The notes: generated by a model from the sequence alone, not told the origin. Positions 45,014 to 54,064 are shown, counted from the stretch's first letter. The stretch is 64,000 bases of DNA from Paenibacillaceae bacterium (GCA_029256185.1 JAQSYI010000034.1:1-64000); one strand, 5' to 3'. Numbers and translations are program-made.

Positions 45014-45715
45014 ATGGTGAAGAAAGTGAAACGTATGGGCAGATGGGCTATTAGCGGCTTTATGATGTGCTCCTCTCTTGTCTGGCTCTGGCTGGGACTC
45101 GCAGAATCCAACCACCGCTGGCTTATGTTGGCTTGTGGAGGATTACAGGTCCTTGCCGGCTTCGGCATGGGAATGTTATATGACCGGGTCCGTGCATTAT
45201 CGCTGCGCGACGACCTGACTACAGCGTACAACCGCAGATTCCTGGCCAGAGCAATGCCTTCCTTATTGTCGAGGCTGGCCAGACAACATAGAATACTTAC
45301 CGTCACGCTGATTGACTGTGATGACTTCAAGAAAATCAATGACCAGAATGGCCATCATGCCGGGGATATTGTGCTTCGCGGCATCTCCCGCTTGCTGATC
45401 GAGAATATCCGGCGGGAGGATTATGTCGTTAGATGGGGCGGCGATGAATTCCTGCTGATCGCTAACGACGCGGATATTGCCTCTACCCGCTCGATTGTGG
45501 ACCGGCTTAACGGCGAGCTTGCAACCATGTCATTGTCCATGAATATGCCCTTATCCGTTTCCTCGGGCACCGCGGCTTTTCCGGAAGATGCCACCCGCCT
45601 GGAGGATCTGATCCGGATTGCCGACCAGCGCATGTACCATACGAAGCTCATGAGGAAGAATCTTCCTCCCGCTTCCTCCGAACTGAATAAACGGGATGCG
45701 CTAAAGGCTCTCTGA
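45014..45715 (+). CDS. Membrane-bound diguanylate cyclase (GGDEF)
   Basis: 233 residues: two N-terminal membrane segments, then a GGDEF domain with the intact active motif RWGGDEF at 140-146 and the inhibitory RxxD site (R133-D136) exactly five residues before it. It should make cyclic-di-GMP with product inhibition. The ATG has a weak ribosome binding site (GGTGG). It is divergent from the EAL protein, a natural synthesis/degradation pair. A terminator follows. Confidence 0.88.
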   Translation: MVKKVKRMGRWAISGFMMCSSLVWLWLGLAESNHRWLMLACGGLQVLAGFGMGMLYDRVRALSLRDDLTTAYNRRFLARAMPSLLSRLARQHRILTVTLIDCDDFKKINDQNGHHAGDIVLRGISRLLIENIRREDYVVRWGGDEFLLIANDADIASTRSIVDRLNGELATMSLSMNMPLSVSSGTAAFPEDATRLEDLIRIADQRMYHTKLMRKNLPPASSELNKRDALKAL

Positions 45716-45744
45716 TCCGCTTACGCCTCCTCCTAAGAAAACAC

Positions 45745-45786
45745 CGGCTCATCCTGCTGAATGACAGGAATCTCGGAGCCGGCTTT
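45745..45786 (+). terminator. Terminator after the GGDEF gene
   Basis: CCGGCTC pairs with GAGCCGG across about 25 bases, followed by CTTT. The T run is short. Confidence 0.5.
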
Positions 45787-45967
45787 ATACAATCAATCAT
45801 ACAAACCAACCTCTCACTGAGACTGTAAAAAAGGGTTCACCTTCTACCCGTTTGCCGTCACCATTGGCTGCTCTTCACATTTGCCAGGTTGACATCCGGG
45901 AAAACACGCCCTTTCTCTATTTAGAATCATCATGAGACTATTGTGCTGACCCACCAAAATTGAGAAA

Positions 45968-45998
45968 GACCTGGCCAAATACCGGCAGGTCCTTTTTA
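45968..45998 (+). terminator. Terminator-like hairpin
   Basis: GACCTGGCC and GGCAGGTC pair imperfectly, followed by CTTTTT. No gene directly precedes it, so it may be a remnant or end of a small unannotated transcript. Bases 45787-45967 hold nothing I recognise. Confidence 0.5.
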
Positions 45999-46056
45999 CG
46001 TTGCCAAAGGAGCCACGCCTTTTCTATGCGCCCCCGCTCCCGCCCCGCTTATTCCT

Positions 46057-46272
46057 AACGGAAATTTTTTCCGCTATCCCTGCAAATTCATCATTTCTCG
46101 CTGATTTAGCGGAAATTTTTTCCGTTATTTCCTCGGCAAATACCGAAAAGCCTCCTGATAACGGAAATTTTTTCCGTTAAATTGTCCAATGAGCCTTTAT
46201 TGCCAACTCCTTCAGTTCTTGATCTTCGGAGAGAGGGCTCCCCTTGCTCAGGATTTTATACTTTCTGATTTC
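46057..46272. repeat. Second copy of the palindrome triplet and dispersed repeat
   Basis: Palindromes at about 46057-46075, 46108-46127 and 46160-46180 mirror those at 2-142. The following 46140-46272 segment is nearly identical to 100-235. The two loci are 46 kb apart. Confidence 0.8.
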
Positions 46273-46275
46273 TTA

Positions 46276-46312
46276 ACAAAAAACCGGAAGAAGCGGTCCG
46301 CTCCTCCCGGCT
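46276..46312 (-). terminator. Terminator of the acetate transporter gene
   Basis: On the minus strand CCGGGAGGAGCGG pairs with CCGCTTCTTCCGG and is followed by TTTTTTG. Confidence 0.8.
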
Positions 46313-46340
46313 TTTGTTGCTATGGCTATAATTCCGTCAA

Positions 46341-46961
46341 TTATTTCTTGAAGATGCCGAAAGGTTTGCCCACTGGCAGGAACACCCGGCCAAAGTGATT
46401 GTTCAGAACGTTGGCGCCACAGCCGTAGAAGGATAGAAGCGCAATAAGCAACTCCGAGACGGCGGCAATATTATGAGTAAATTCTTCGGCAATGCCCAGC
46501 GTGCTAAGGGACAAGCCAATGAACAGAAAATCGATCAGCACGAAGATCGCGAACAGAACCTTGTTGGTCTCCATGGCGCCGATGGTCATGAACAAGGTGA
46601 AGATCAGATAGCCGACAAAGGCTGCGCCAAGCTGGTTTCCGTCAATCTGGCTGGCCAGCGCCTCCCCGAAGGCACCCATCTTGATCATCCAGGTCATAGC
46701 CACCCCAAGCCAGAAAAAGCCGTATGCGCCAAACGCCGTTGTACCGAAATGATTGCCGTGCTTGGCATCTTGAACTGCGGCGAACAATTGGGCGAACGCT
46801 CCAAGAAAGATTGCCCACGGAATAACATAGGACAAACCGGTAGTCCACTCCAGCTTCTGGGTGGATGCCACCAAGGTTACCATAGCCAGACCAAACAGCC
46901 CTATGGCTGAGGGATCTGCAGTAACGACTTTGACATGCTGCGAATTGCTCGGATTACTCAT
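46341..46961 (-). CDS. GPR1/FUN34/YaaH-family acetate transporter
   Basis: A 206-residue protein with six membrane segments. The family signature near the N-terminus is ADPSAIGLFGLAMVTLVAS, corresponding to NPxPLGLxGF in SatP/YaaH. Members carry acetate or succinate with protons. It is monocistronic, with a clear terminator. Upstream lies a dispersed leader repeat on the other strand. Confidence 0.9.
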   Translation of the reverse strand: MSNPSNSQHVKVVTADPSAIGLFGLAMVTLVASTQKLEWTTGLSYVIPWAIFLGAFAQLFAAVQDAKHGNHFGTTAFGAYGFFWLGVAMTWMIKMGAFGEALASQIDGNQLGAAFVGYLIFTLFMTIGAMETNKVLFAIFVLIDFLFIGLSLSTLGIAEEFTHNIAAVSELLIALLSFYGCGANVLNNHFGRVFLPVGKPFGIFKK

Positions 46962-47162
46962 AATTCGGGTTTTCCTCCTACGGAATCAGATAATTTAGAC
47001 ACTCGACATCTCTCATTTTCGCAGAAATGAAGGTGAACTTCGAGTGAACAATTTCGTAACAATTGTCGGGTCAAGAGACATTTTATCGAATTTTCCCCCG
47101 GAAAACAACTGAACTTTATTGGCGCATATTTCCCGGCTGCTTTCCTCAATAATTGACCATGC

Positions 47163-47255
47163 GCGAGGATAAACGCCTGACGGCATCCTTTGCCGCTGAC
47201 GCGTTTTACCCGGAAATCGAACAATCAACCACGTGTAACCCTATCCTGAGATTTT
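47163..47255 (+). repeat. Dispersed leader repeat, copy 3
   Basis: GAGGATAAACGCCTGACGGCAT...GACGCGTTT is related to 237-330 and 28985-29070. It lies about 110 bases upstream of the SAM riboswitch. Bases 46962-47162 hold no recognised gene. Confidence 0.55.
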
Positions 47256-47370
47256 TTAAAAAAACTCTTTACAAGTTGACCCAAGGTTGATTATAATAAC
47301 TCACAGTAACCCGATCATGATATTTACAATTTCATAGTTTCGCTATTCCATCATTTATGATGGAGTACTT

Positions 47371-47592
47371 CTTATCAAGAGTGGCTGAGGGTAAGGCCCT
47401 ATGAAGCCCGGCAACCGGTCATCCGGAGCAATGTGTCACGCATGCATCACCATGCTGCGCCCAAGCTCGGACTGACGTCTTTGGTGCCAATTCCTGCGGA
47501 TCGTTACGGTTCCGGCAGATGAGAAGGGAAGCGACCGTTATGCCTTTGGCTGACGATTCTGCCCCTTTTTGTTCTGCAAAAAGGGGCTTTTT
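47371..47592 (+). ncRNA. SAM-I (S-box) riboswitch with terminator, upstream of metNIQ
   Basis: The aptamer begins CTTATCAAGAGTGGCTGAGGG, with conserved GGCCCTATGAAGCCCGGCAACC, then GGTGCCAATTCC and the closing GATGAGAAG. The expression platform ends in TGCCCCTTTTT...AAAAAGGGGC with T's near 47561-47592. High SAM should cause termination and switch off methionine import. Confidence 0.95.
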
Positions 47593-47703
47593 ACGTCTCG
47601 GGGTTCCCGTAATGCAATCGGAATTTGCTTCGGGGCGGCTGCAAATTATGGGGTTGTTCATGTTTCGTCGGCCCTTTTAACTTCGAGTGAGGTGGCATGC
47701 AAG

Positions 47704-48717
47704 GTGATTCGTCTGGAACAGATAAACAAGCATTATACCGTGGGCAAGACAACCTTTCCCGCGCTCCATAACATTAACCTGTCTGTGGACAAGGGAGAAA
47801 TATTCGGGGTAATCGGACATTCGGGGGCGGGCAAGAGCACCCTGATCCGGTGCATCAATCTGCTGGAGCGGCCCACATCCGGCCGGGTCTTCATCGACGG
47901 CATAGAGCTGACCGGGCTTACGGACAAGAGACTGCAGGAAGAACGGCGCAGGATCGGGATGATCTTTCAGCATTTTAATCTGCTGTCTTCTGCCACTGCC
48001 GCTGCCAACATCGCCTTTCCGCTGGAGCTTGCAGGACGTCCCAAGGCGGAAATTGCCCGTCGGGTGGAGGAAGTGGTCTCTCTCGTAGGACTGGAAGAGC
48101 ATGCCGGCAAGTATCCGGCCCAGCTGTCGGGCGGACAGAAGCAACGGGTGGGCATCGCCCGGGCCCTGGCCAATAATCCCAAGGTGCTGCTGTGCGATGA
48201 AGCTACATCGGCGCTTGACCCCCAGACCACCAATTCGATTCTGGCGCTGCTCTTGGATATTAACCGCCAGTTGGGTATTACCATCGTGCTGATCACCCAC
48301 GAGATGCATGTCATCCGCACAGTCTGCGACCGGGTTGCCGTTATTGACAGCGGTAAAATCGTGGAGGAAGGAAAGGTAACCGAGGTATTCCTGAAACCGC
48401 AGCATCCCACCACGCGGGAATTCGTCAGCCAAGTATCCGACAGCCTGGAGCTGAAGGAAACGGTCTCCCACAAGAAAGCCGCCGGAGAGCGGAATATTGT
48501 CCGGATCACCTATCTGGGCGAAACTACTTACCAGCCTGTGCTGTTCGAGGTCACTCAGCAGACGGGTACGCCGTTTGCCATTCTCCAGGGCACCATCTCC
48601 AGAATGAAGGACACGCCCTACGGCCAGTTGACCGTAGAATTCGGCGGTCCTGAGCTGCAGATTGAGCAGACCATTACAACCCTGCGCTCGCGCGGCTTCG
48701 ATGTGGAGGTGCTGTAG
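47704..48717 (+). CDS. metN: Methionine ABC transporter ATP-binding protein
   Basis: A 337-residue ATPase: Walker A GHSGAGKST, signature LSGGQKQRVGIARAL, Walker B LLCDEATSALD, H-loop VLITHEM. The C-terminal NIL regulatory domain (about 260-337) binds methionine in relatives and inhibits transport. The start is GTG 47704 with GAGGTGG upstream; the frame stays open further upstream into the riboswitch terminator but has no good site there. It is controlled by the SAM-I riboswitch and followed directly by metI. Confidence 0.93.
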   Translation: MIRLEQINKHYTVGKTTFPALHNINLSVDKGEIFGVIGHSGAGKSTLIRCINLLERPTSGRVFIDGIELTGLTDKRLQEERRRIGMIFQHFNLLSSATAAANIAFPLELAGRPKAEIARRVEEVVSLVGLEEHAGKYPAQLSGGQKQRVGIARALANNPKVLLCDEATSALDPQTTNSILALLLDINRQLGITIVLITHEMHVIRTVCDRVAVIDSGKIVEEGKVTEVFLKPQHPTTREFVSQVSDSLELKETVSHKKAAGERNIVRITYLGETTYQPVLFEVTQQTGTPFAILQGTISRMKDTPYGQLTVEFGGPELQIEQTITTLRSRGFDVEVL

Positions 48718-49380
48718 ATGGACTGGTTCAAAAATGTTGACCCGCAGGAAATATGGCAAGCTACACAAGATACGCTCACCATCCTGGGCATGTCTACCTT
48801 GTTTACCATTCTCGCCGGTTTGCCCCTGGGCATTATTTTGTTCATGACCTCCAAGGGGCAGGTTCTGCAAAACCGGATCGTTTACGCCGCTCTTTCCGTG
48901 GTGGTCAATATCCTGCGCTCCGTGCCCTTCGTCATACTGATGATTTTGGTCATGCCGTTTACCAAGCTGCTGGTAGGCACCTCCATCGGAATCCGGGGCT
49001 CCATTCCCCCGTTGGTGATTGCTGCCGCCCCCTTCTTTGCGCGTCTGGTAGAAACTACGCTGCGGGAGATCGACAAGGGCGTGATCGAAGCCGCCAAAGC
49101 CATGGGAGCATCAAGCTGGCAGATTGTACGCAAGGTGCTGCTGCCCGAATCGCTGCCCGGTCTGCTGGCCAGCATGACCATCACTACCGTCACTCTGGTG
49201 TCCTATACAGCCATGTCCGGCATTATCGGAGGCGGCGGCCTGGGTGATCTGGCAATCCGGTACGGGCATTACCGCTTCATGCCGGACGTAATGGTGGTTA
49301 CTGTCATTATTCTGATTATTCTCGTGCAATTGCTGCAGATCCTTGGTGACCGTCTTGTGATCCGGTTCAGCCGCAAATGA
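48718..49380 (+). CDS. metI: Methionine ABC transporter permease
   Basis: A 220-residue membrane protein with five or so segments. The EAA loop is IEAAKAMGASSWQIVRKVLLPESLPG. The ATG immediately follows the metN stop (TAGATG), so translation is coupled. It forms the channel of the MetNIQ D-/L-methionine importer. Confidence 0.93.
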   Translation: MDWFKNVDPQEIWQATQDTLTILGMSTLFTILAGLPLGIILFMTSKGQVLQNRIVYAALSVVVNILRSVPFVILMILVMPFTKLLVGTSIGIRGSIPPLVIAAAPFFARLVETTLREIDKGVIEAAKAMGASSWQIVRKVLLPESLPGLLASMTITTVTLVSYTAMSGIIGGGGLGDLAIRYGHYRFMPDVMVVTVIILIILVQLLQILGDRLVIRFSRK

Positions 49381-49426
49381 CATAGATCAAAAAGCACGCA
49401 TATTCTTAAGGGAGGCACTACTATTT

Positions 49427-50312
49427 ATGAGAAAACATCCTGGCCGTTATCCTGTCCCTCATCCTGTCGCTTTCGTTCGTACTTGCTGCATGCGGTGAAA
49501 AAGAAGAATCCGCCGCAAGCCCTGCTGCCAGCACGGCAGCTTCAACCGCCCCTGCAACTGCAGCCGCTTCCCCAAGCCCGGCCGCTGCCAAGGAAGTCAC
49601 CTTGAAGATCGGCGCATCCGCCGTACCTCATGCCGAGATTCTGGAGCATATCAAGCCCCAGTTGGCCAAGGAAGGCATCAACCTGGACATCAAGGTATTC
49701 ACCGACTATGTGCTGCCCAACACCCAATTGGATGAAAAAGCGCTGGACGCAAACTTCTTCCAGCATGAGCCGTATCTGGCTGATCAGAACAAAACGCGCA
49801 ACCTGAAGCTGGTGAAGATTGCCGCTATCCATATTGAGCCCTTCGGCATCTATTCCAGCAAGATCAAGAAGCTGGACGAACTGAAGGACGGCGCCAAGGT
49901 TGCGATCCCCAACGATGCCACCAACGGCGGACGGGCCCTGGCGCTGCTGGAAAAAGCCGGCCTGATCAAGCTGAAGGACGGCGTGGGCATCAGCGGCACC
50001 GTTAAAGATATTGTGGAGAACAAGAAGAACATCAAAATCAGCGAGCAGGAAGCCGCCATGCTGCCCCGCACGCTAAGCGAAGTGGATCTGGCTGCCATCA
50101 ACACCAATTTCGCGCTGGAAGCGAAGCTGGTGCCAACCAAGGACGCCTTGCTGCTTGAGGACAAGAACTCTCCGTACGCCAACATCGTTGTGGCCCGGGA
50201 GGATAACAAGAACTCCGAAGCGCTGCAAAAGCTGGTCAAGGCGCTGCAAACCGATGATGTCAAAAAATTCATTAACGATAAATATCAAGGCGCGGTTGTT
50301 CCAGCATTCTAA
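49427..50312 (+). CDS. metQ: Methionine-binding lipoprotein, frameshifted at the 5' end
   Basis: From about 49434 the frame encodes NILAVILSLILSLSFVLAAC, a lipoprotein signal with Cys at 49491, then the NlpA/MetQ domain (KIGASAVPHAEILEHI, AIPNDATNGGRAL) to the stop. The only well-placed start is ATG 49427 after GGGAGG, but it is in another frame, and the lipoprotein frame has TGA at 49428-49430. Adding two bases (as in ATGAAGAAAAACATC) would restore it. Either the strain lost two A's in A-runs, or the sequence has an error. The remaining 270-odd codons are intact. It is third in metNIQ. Confidence 0.85.
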
Positions 50313-50385
50313 GTGGCTGCGACGAAATAAAGCACCGCTAATTACCCGCAGCTCCTGAGCCTTTTCCGGGCAAGCCTGCCGCCGT

Positions 50386-50416
50386 AACGGCCGTCACTTT
50401 TGTGGCGGCCGTTTTT
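50386..50416 (+). terminator. Terminator of metNIQ
   Basis: AACGGCCGTCAC (50386-50397) pairs with GTGGCGGCCGTT (50402-50413), one mismatch, followed by a T run. Confidence 0.85.
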
Positions 50417-50535
50417 GCTTGGACACGAATCAGCCCCATAATTGTGACAAAATCGGAAATCCCTTGTTGCAGGGCGTCACGGAAATCGAGGGTGTGCGTA
50501 TATACATGAGAGTAAATTTATGACGCGGGAACTGG

Positions 50536-50690
50536 ATGCTTACGATGCCGGCATTGCTTACGGAAAACTTATAGCCTATGCTTACGATGCCAGCTTTGCT
50601 CCGCAAAGCTTAGCTTATGCTTTCGATGCCAGCTTTGCTCCGCAAAGCTTAGCTTATGCTTTCGATGCCAGCTTTGCTCCGCAAAGCTTT
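50536..50690 (+). repeat. 39-base leader tandem repeat before the DUF116 gene
   Basis: Three good copies and one degenerate copy of CTTATGCTTTCGATGCCAGC-TTTGCTCCGCAAAGCTTAG. Each unit holds the hairpin AGCTTTGC-TCC-GCAAAGCT and a smaller GCTT...-type hairpin. The last copy runs straight into AAGGAGAGGG. The array is open in one frame (LAYAFDASFAPQS repeated), which can create false N-terminal extensions. Confidence 0.85.
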
Positions 50691-50706
50691 AAGGAGAGGG
50701 ATAAAT

Positions 50707-51867
50707 ATGCTGACTTATTCGCTGCGGGGGGAAGACGGGCTATCGGACGAATTCTACCTTGCTGCGGCCCGGTTTACGGATACGGTGCTCCGGCGCTGGC
50801 AGAAGTCCCTGCTCCCGGCTGCACAAGATCTGAAGCAATACATGGGCATGACCGGCGCAGAAAAGATGCGTTCCATAAATGAATATGCCTTTGACCTGCT
50901 GACGCTGGGCGTGCTGTGGCAGACCTATATGAGCCAGGCTAAGGCCATTGTACCGTGGCGCGGCAGACTGCTCCGACGACTGGTGAGAGCCAGGATGGAG
51001 TCGGAGCGCCTCAAGCCTGCCGCCGACCGGATCCGCGCCAGATTCGGTGCCGACTGGCTGGCTGCAGGCGATCCGTTCCCTGCTCCTGCCGGTCTTCCCA
51101 CCCTCAAGGATATGGACCGGTTGCTTCTGTGGCTGGCGGCAAGCGGTGAATTCGTCCAGGAAGCGGAACGGCTCAGCTTATGCCGCCAGTATCTGGAGCG
51201 CCAGCCGCTTCATACGGTCCGCAGCTTGCTCCAGACGGCGCTCACCGAGGCCGACTGGTTCAAGTCGCAGGCTGCCGAAGCGCTGGGCTCCTACACCCCG
51301 GGTGTAGATGCTTACCGGCAGCAGAAGAGCTCCGGTGACCAGCGGCGGGAGGACGCGCTGCTGCGGGACCGCCACCAGGTGGAGTACCACCTGAATTTGT
51401 TCGGAGCGGAGCTGATGAACCGCGCCTACCGATCTGACTACTCGGGCACCGCTGCCAAAGCCGTGCTGCTTCCTGTCTGCCTGAAGGCCCGTTCAGGAGC
51501 GGATTGCGCAGCTAACCGGGCCGGGGACCCCCACCGCTGCCTTCAATGCTCGAAGGAGTGCCGCGTTTCCCAGGCCGTCTCGCTGGGTGAGCAGGAGGGC
51601 TTCGAGGTAATCATGATTTCTCACGAAAGCGACGCCTTCTCCCGCAGCTTGATCGACCGGCTGATCCGGGAGAATACGGGTATTGTAGGCGTGGCCTGTG
51701 CTCTTAATCTGGTGTCCGGTGGACTGCGGGCCAAAGCAATGGGGATTCCCGCGCAATGCGTGATTCTCGATTATTGCGGCTGCGGGCAGCATTGGGATGA
51801 TGGGGGAGGCTTTCCTACCGATCTGAACCTTTCCAAGCTTAAGAAGATCGTCAATCAGGAGATCTGA
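50707..51867 (+). CDS. DUF116-family protein with cysteine clusters
   Basis: 386 residues. The N-terminal half is helical and unrecognised. The C-terminal half matches DUF116: CLQCSKECRVSQA, GFEVIMISHESDAFS, GVACALNLVSGGLRAK and CVILDYCGCGQHW. The many cysteines suggest a metal or Fe-S centre; the function of the family is unknown to me. I start at ATG 50707 after AAGGAGAGGG, rejecting the ATG at 50656, which lies in the tandem repeat. It appears monocistronic. Confidence 0.8.
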   Translation: MLTYSLRGEDGLSDEFYLAAARFTDTVLRRWQKSLLPAAQDLKQYMGMTGAEKMRSINEYAFDLLTLGVLWQTYMSQAKAIVPWRGRLLRRLVRARMESERLKPAADRIRARFGADWLAAGDPFPAPAGLPTLKDMDRLLLWLAASGEFVQEAERLSLCRQYLERQPLHTVRSLLQTALTEADWFKSQAAEALGSYTPGVDAYRQQKSSGDQRREDALLRDRHQVEYHLNLFGAELMNRAYRSDYSGTAAKAVLLPVCLKARSGADCAANRAGDPHRCLQCSKECRVSQAVSLGEQEGFEVIMISHESDAFSRSLIDRLIRENTGIVGVACALNLVSGGLRAKAMGIPAQCVILDYCGCGQHWDDGGGFPTDLNLSKLKKIVNQEI

Positions 51868-52345
51868 TTGAGTGTCGGAGCCGCAACCGGGGTGCCGTCC
51901 AACTGCACTAAAGTGAGTGGCGCAGGTAATCCGGATTCACCAATTCCATGACGGATTGCCATGCTGGCAATACTCCTGCACTCTGCCGCCATATAGGAGT
52001 GTACAATACATTCTGTATGAAATATCGTGCATAATTTGCTCCATACCTCGAAAAAACGTAATTCAGTATGAAATATCATACACAGTAGCGTTTTTCCGGC
52101 AGAAATCGCCAATTATATGTGAAATATCATACAGAATACAAAACAGGGGCATCAAGCGTGGTAAGCGGAGCTTCCTGCTTTCTCGACCTCATCTGCTTGG
52201 CCCTCGTAAGCTGTCCGCAATCTTTAAACTGCTCTCCGCTTGATTCTGTTCAGCATCCTTTCAGCCAACATTCAGCCAGCTTTTAGGAAACGGTGGTACA
52301 CTGGGCCGGCATTCTCTATTTATTCATGGGGAAGGAGGCACAGAC
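51868..52345. other. Intergenic region with palindromic repeats
   Basis: No gene is apparent. Copies of the CTGTATGAAATATC/GATATTTCATACAG palindrome occur at 52012-52037, 52067-52087 and 52115-52138. They are related to those at 7212-7350. Confidence 0.65.
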
Positions 52346-52711
52346 ATGGGGATTTCATCGATTTCAGGCAGCACGGGCACCGGCTCCTATTCTTCAACGG
52401 CTGCCAGCGACACAGCGATCCTGGAGAAGGAAAAGGCCAAGCTGCAAGCGGAACTGAAGCAGGTCAACGCGGGCAGCGGCGACGCCAAAACCAAGGCGGA
52501 GAAGGTAAAGCAGCTCCAGCAGCAGATTCAGCAGATTGAGGCGCAGATTGCACAGAAGAAAGGAAACGCAGGCAATTCTTCGCAAGCCCAGGCACAGGGA
52601 AGCGGCAAGGACGGCAAGGACAAACCGGCAAGCGCCAACGTGTGGACAGGCTCCGGCCAGTCGGCTGTCAGCGGCTTTAAAGCGGACGGAAGCTTCGACA
52701 TCTATGTGTAA
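52346..52711 (+). CDS. FlxA-like small coiled-coil protein
   Basis: 121 residues: a Ser/Thr/Gly-rich N-terminus (MGISSISGSTGTGSYSS), a coiled coil at about 25-72 rich in Gln, Lys and Glu (KVKQLQQQIQQIEAQIAQKK), and a low-complexity tail. The layout is that of FlxA-like proteins, whose role is not established. GGAAGGAGG precedes the ATG and a strong terminator follows. Confidence 0.75.
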   Translation: MGISSISGSTGTGSYSSTAASDTAILEKEKAKLQAELKQVNAGSGDAKTKAEKVKQLQQQIQQIEAQIAQKKGNAGNSSQAQAQGSGKDGKDKPASANVWTGSGQSAVSGFKADGSFDIYV

Positions 52712-52728
52712 GGAACGTTGACATGAGA

Positions 52729-52779
52729 GACCGTTTCACCAATGCAGGCATGATGCTGCTGTCGGGAAACGGTCTTTTT
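52729..52779 (+). terminator. Terminator after the FlxA-like gene
   Basis: GACCGTTTC (52729-52737) pairs with GAAACGGTC (52766-52774), followed by five T. It may also serve the convergent AraC gene. Confidence 0.85.
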
Positions 52780-52803
52780 AGCGCGTATACAGATAGCGGG
52801 TGG

Positions 52804-53676
52804 TTACCCCTTCGCTTGCAGCCGGAACTGGTAAGGAGAGATACCCACCTGCCGCTTGAACAACTGGCAGAAGTATGAGGTATTGCCATAGCCCACCTCC
52901 TCTGTAATCCGTTCCACAGAGTAATCGCTGCCCCGCAACAGAAAGCAAGCTTTGTGAATCCGGTATGCGGTCATATATTCGGTAATGCTGCTGCCGGTAC
53001 GGGAACGGAACAGACGGGAGAGATAAGTGGGGCTAAGGTGAAGCTCAGCAGCCAGCAAGTCCAGATCAAAGGGCTGCCGGTAATGTACCTCGACCCATTG
53101 CATAATATTCTCCACGTGATGAAGCTCCCGCTGGGGGTGCTCCCCCTTGGGCAATTGGTCGGCGAAAGGGCTCCGGAAGCGAAGCTGATGGAGGAGATTA
53201 ATCAGAAATACGGTTGTTTCCGTGACGCCTTCCCTCTCTCCGGTTTTCTCCAGTTGCAGGTGAAGGTATTGAAATAGACGGACAACGGGATCATCCTCGC
53301 TCAGACCAGCAACAGCCTGCACAGGTAGCTTGCCCTTCCATAGGAAGCGGAAGAATTCATGCAGAGATCCCAGAGGCTTCAACTGATCATCGTAATTGCC
53401 CGGCTCGCAGGAAAAGACCGTGCGGATATACCGTCCGTTGCTGCGGCTGTTCATGCTGATGCGGTGCAGCTGGTAGGGCTGGAAAACCAGCAGCATCCCC
53501 GGCTGTGCCTGATAGATATGCCCGTCAATAATGATCGTGCCGAAGCCCTCATGGATGTAAAGGAATTGCAGACCTTGATGGGAATGGAACTTGTGGAAGG
53601 CCGAATTGACCGTTTCGCTGCGGTACTGGTATACATAACAATTCTCCGTCCAGGCAAGAGGATCAATCCATTTCAT
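52804..53676 (-). CDS. AraC-family transcriptional regulator
   Basis: 290 residues: an N-terminal cupin sensing domain (GTIIIDGHIYQAQPGMLLVF) and a C-terminal double HTH (LDLLAAELHLSPTYLSRLFRSR, then ERITEEVGYGNTSYFCQLFK). I start at ATG 53676 (MKWIDPLAW) after GTAGGGGG; the ATG at 53775 lies in the repeat array. It is divergent from the oxidoreductase operon at 54065 and probably activates it through the direct repeats at 53956-53998. Confidence 0.88.
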   Translation of the reverse strand: MKWIDPLAWTENCYVYQYRSETVNSAFHKFHSHQGLQFLYIHEGFGTIIIDGHIYQAQPGMLLVFQPYQLHRISMNSRSNGRYIRTVFSCEPGNYDDQLKPLGSLHEFFRFLWKGKLPVQAVAGLSEDDPVVRLFQYLHLQLEKTGEREGVTETTVFLINLLHQLRFRSPFADQLPKGEHPQRELHHVENIMQWVEVHYRQPFDLDLLAAELHLSPTYLSRLFRSRTGSSITEYMTAYRIHKACFLLRGSDYSVERITEEVGYGNTSYFCQLFKRQVGISPYQFRLQAKG

Positions 53677-53689
53677 CCGAAAGCCCCCT

Positions 53690-53885
53690 ACAAAGTTTTG
53701 AGTTGATTGCCACCTAGTGGCATATCCGAAAAACTTGCTTCGGAAGCATAGACCTAGTTTTGAGTTGATTGCCACCTAGTGGCATATCCGAAAAACTTGC
53801 TTCGGAAGCATCGACTAGTATTGAGCCCCTATTGCCACCTTAGCCGCCTATCCCAAAAACTTGCTCGGGAGGCATCGGCTTAGTT
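53690..53885 (-). repeat. Leader tandem repeat before the AraC gene
   Basis: Two 62-65-base copies and one diverged copy. On the minus strand each unit has ATGCTTCCGAAGCAAGTTTTT and a second hairpin TGCCAC-TA-GGTGGCA-like. The core matches the repeats at 38245, 50536 and 63448. The last copy abuts the ribosome binding site of the AraC gene. Confidence 0.75.
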
Positions 53886-53955
53886 TTGGAAAGCTACGCT
53901 TTCCCGCGTGTGTCGCCGCCTCTGGAGCAGATTATAACGTTTCCAACAGATTACT

Positions 53956-54017
53956 GCAACCAAACAACATTTTCCCGCAACCAGACAAAAGTTTTCCCTT
54001 CGCTATTGCTCTATGAT
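53956..54017 (+). promoter_or_regulatory. AraC-type direct repeats and promoter of the oxidoreductase operon
   Basis: GCAACCAAACAACATTTTCCC (53956-53976 from GCAACC) and its near repeat at 53977-53998 are adjacent direct repeats two helical turns apart, as AraC proteins prefer. TATGAT at 54012-54017 is a fair -10, and no good -35 is present. This fits activator dependence. Confidence 0.6.
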
Positions 54018-54064
54018 GGGATTAGAAACGAAGCGCATACATGCTTCAACAACGAGGTGAGCGA

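Noticed and set aside
50520..50882. Frame beginning with repeated LAYAFDASFAPQS peptides
   Set aside because: The peptide is a by-product of a 39-base RNA/DNA repeat; the real gene starts at 50707 in another frame with a strong ribosome binding site.
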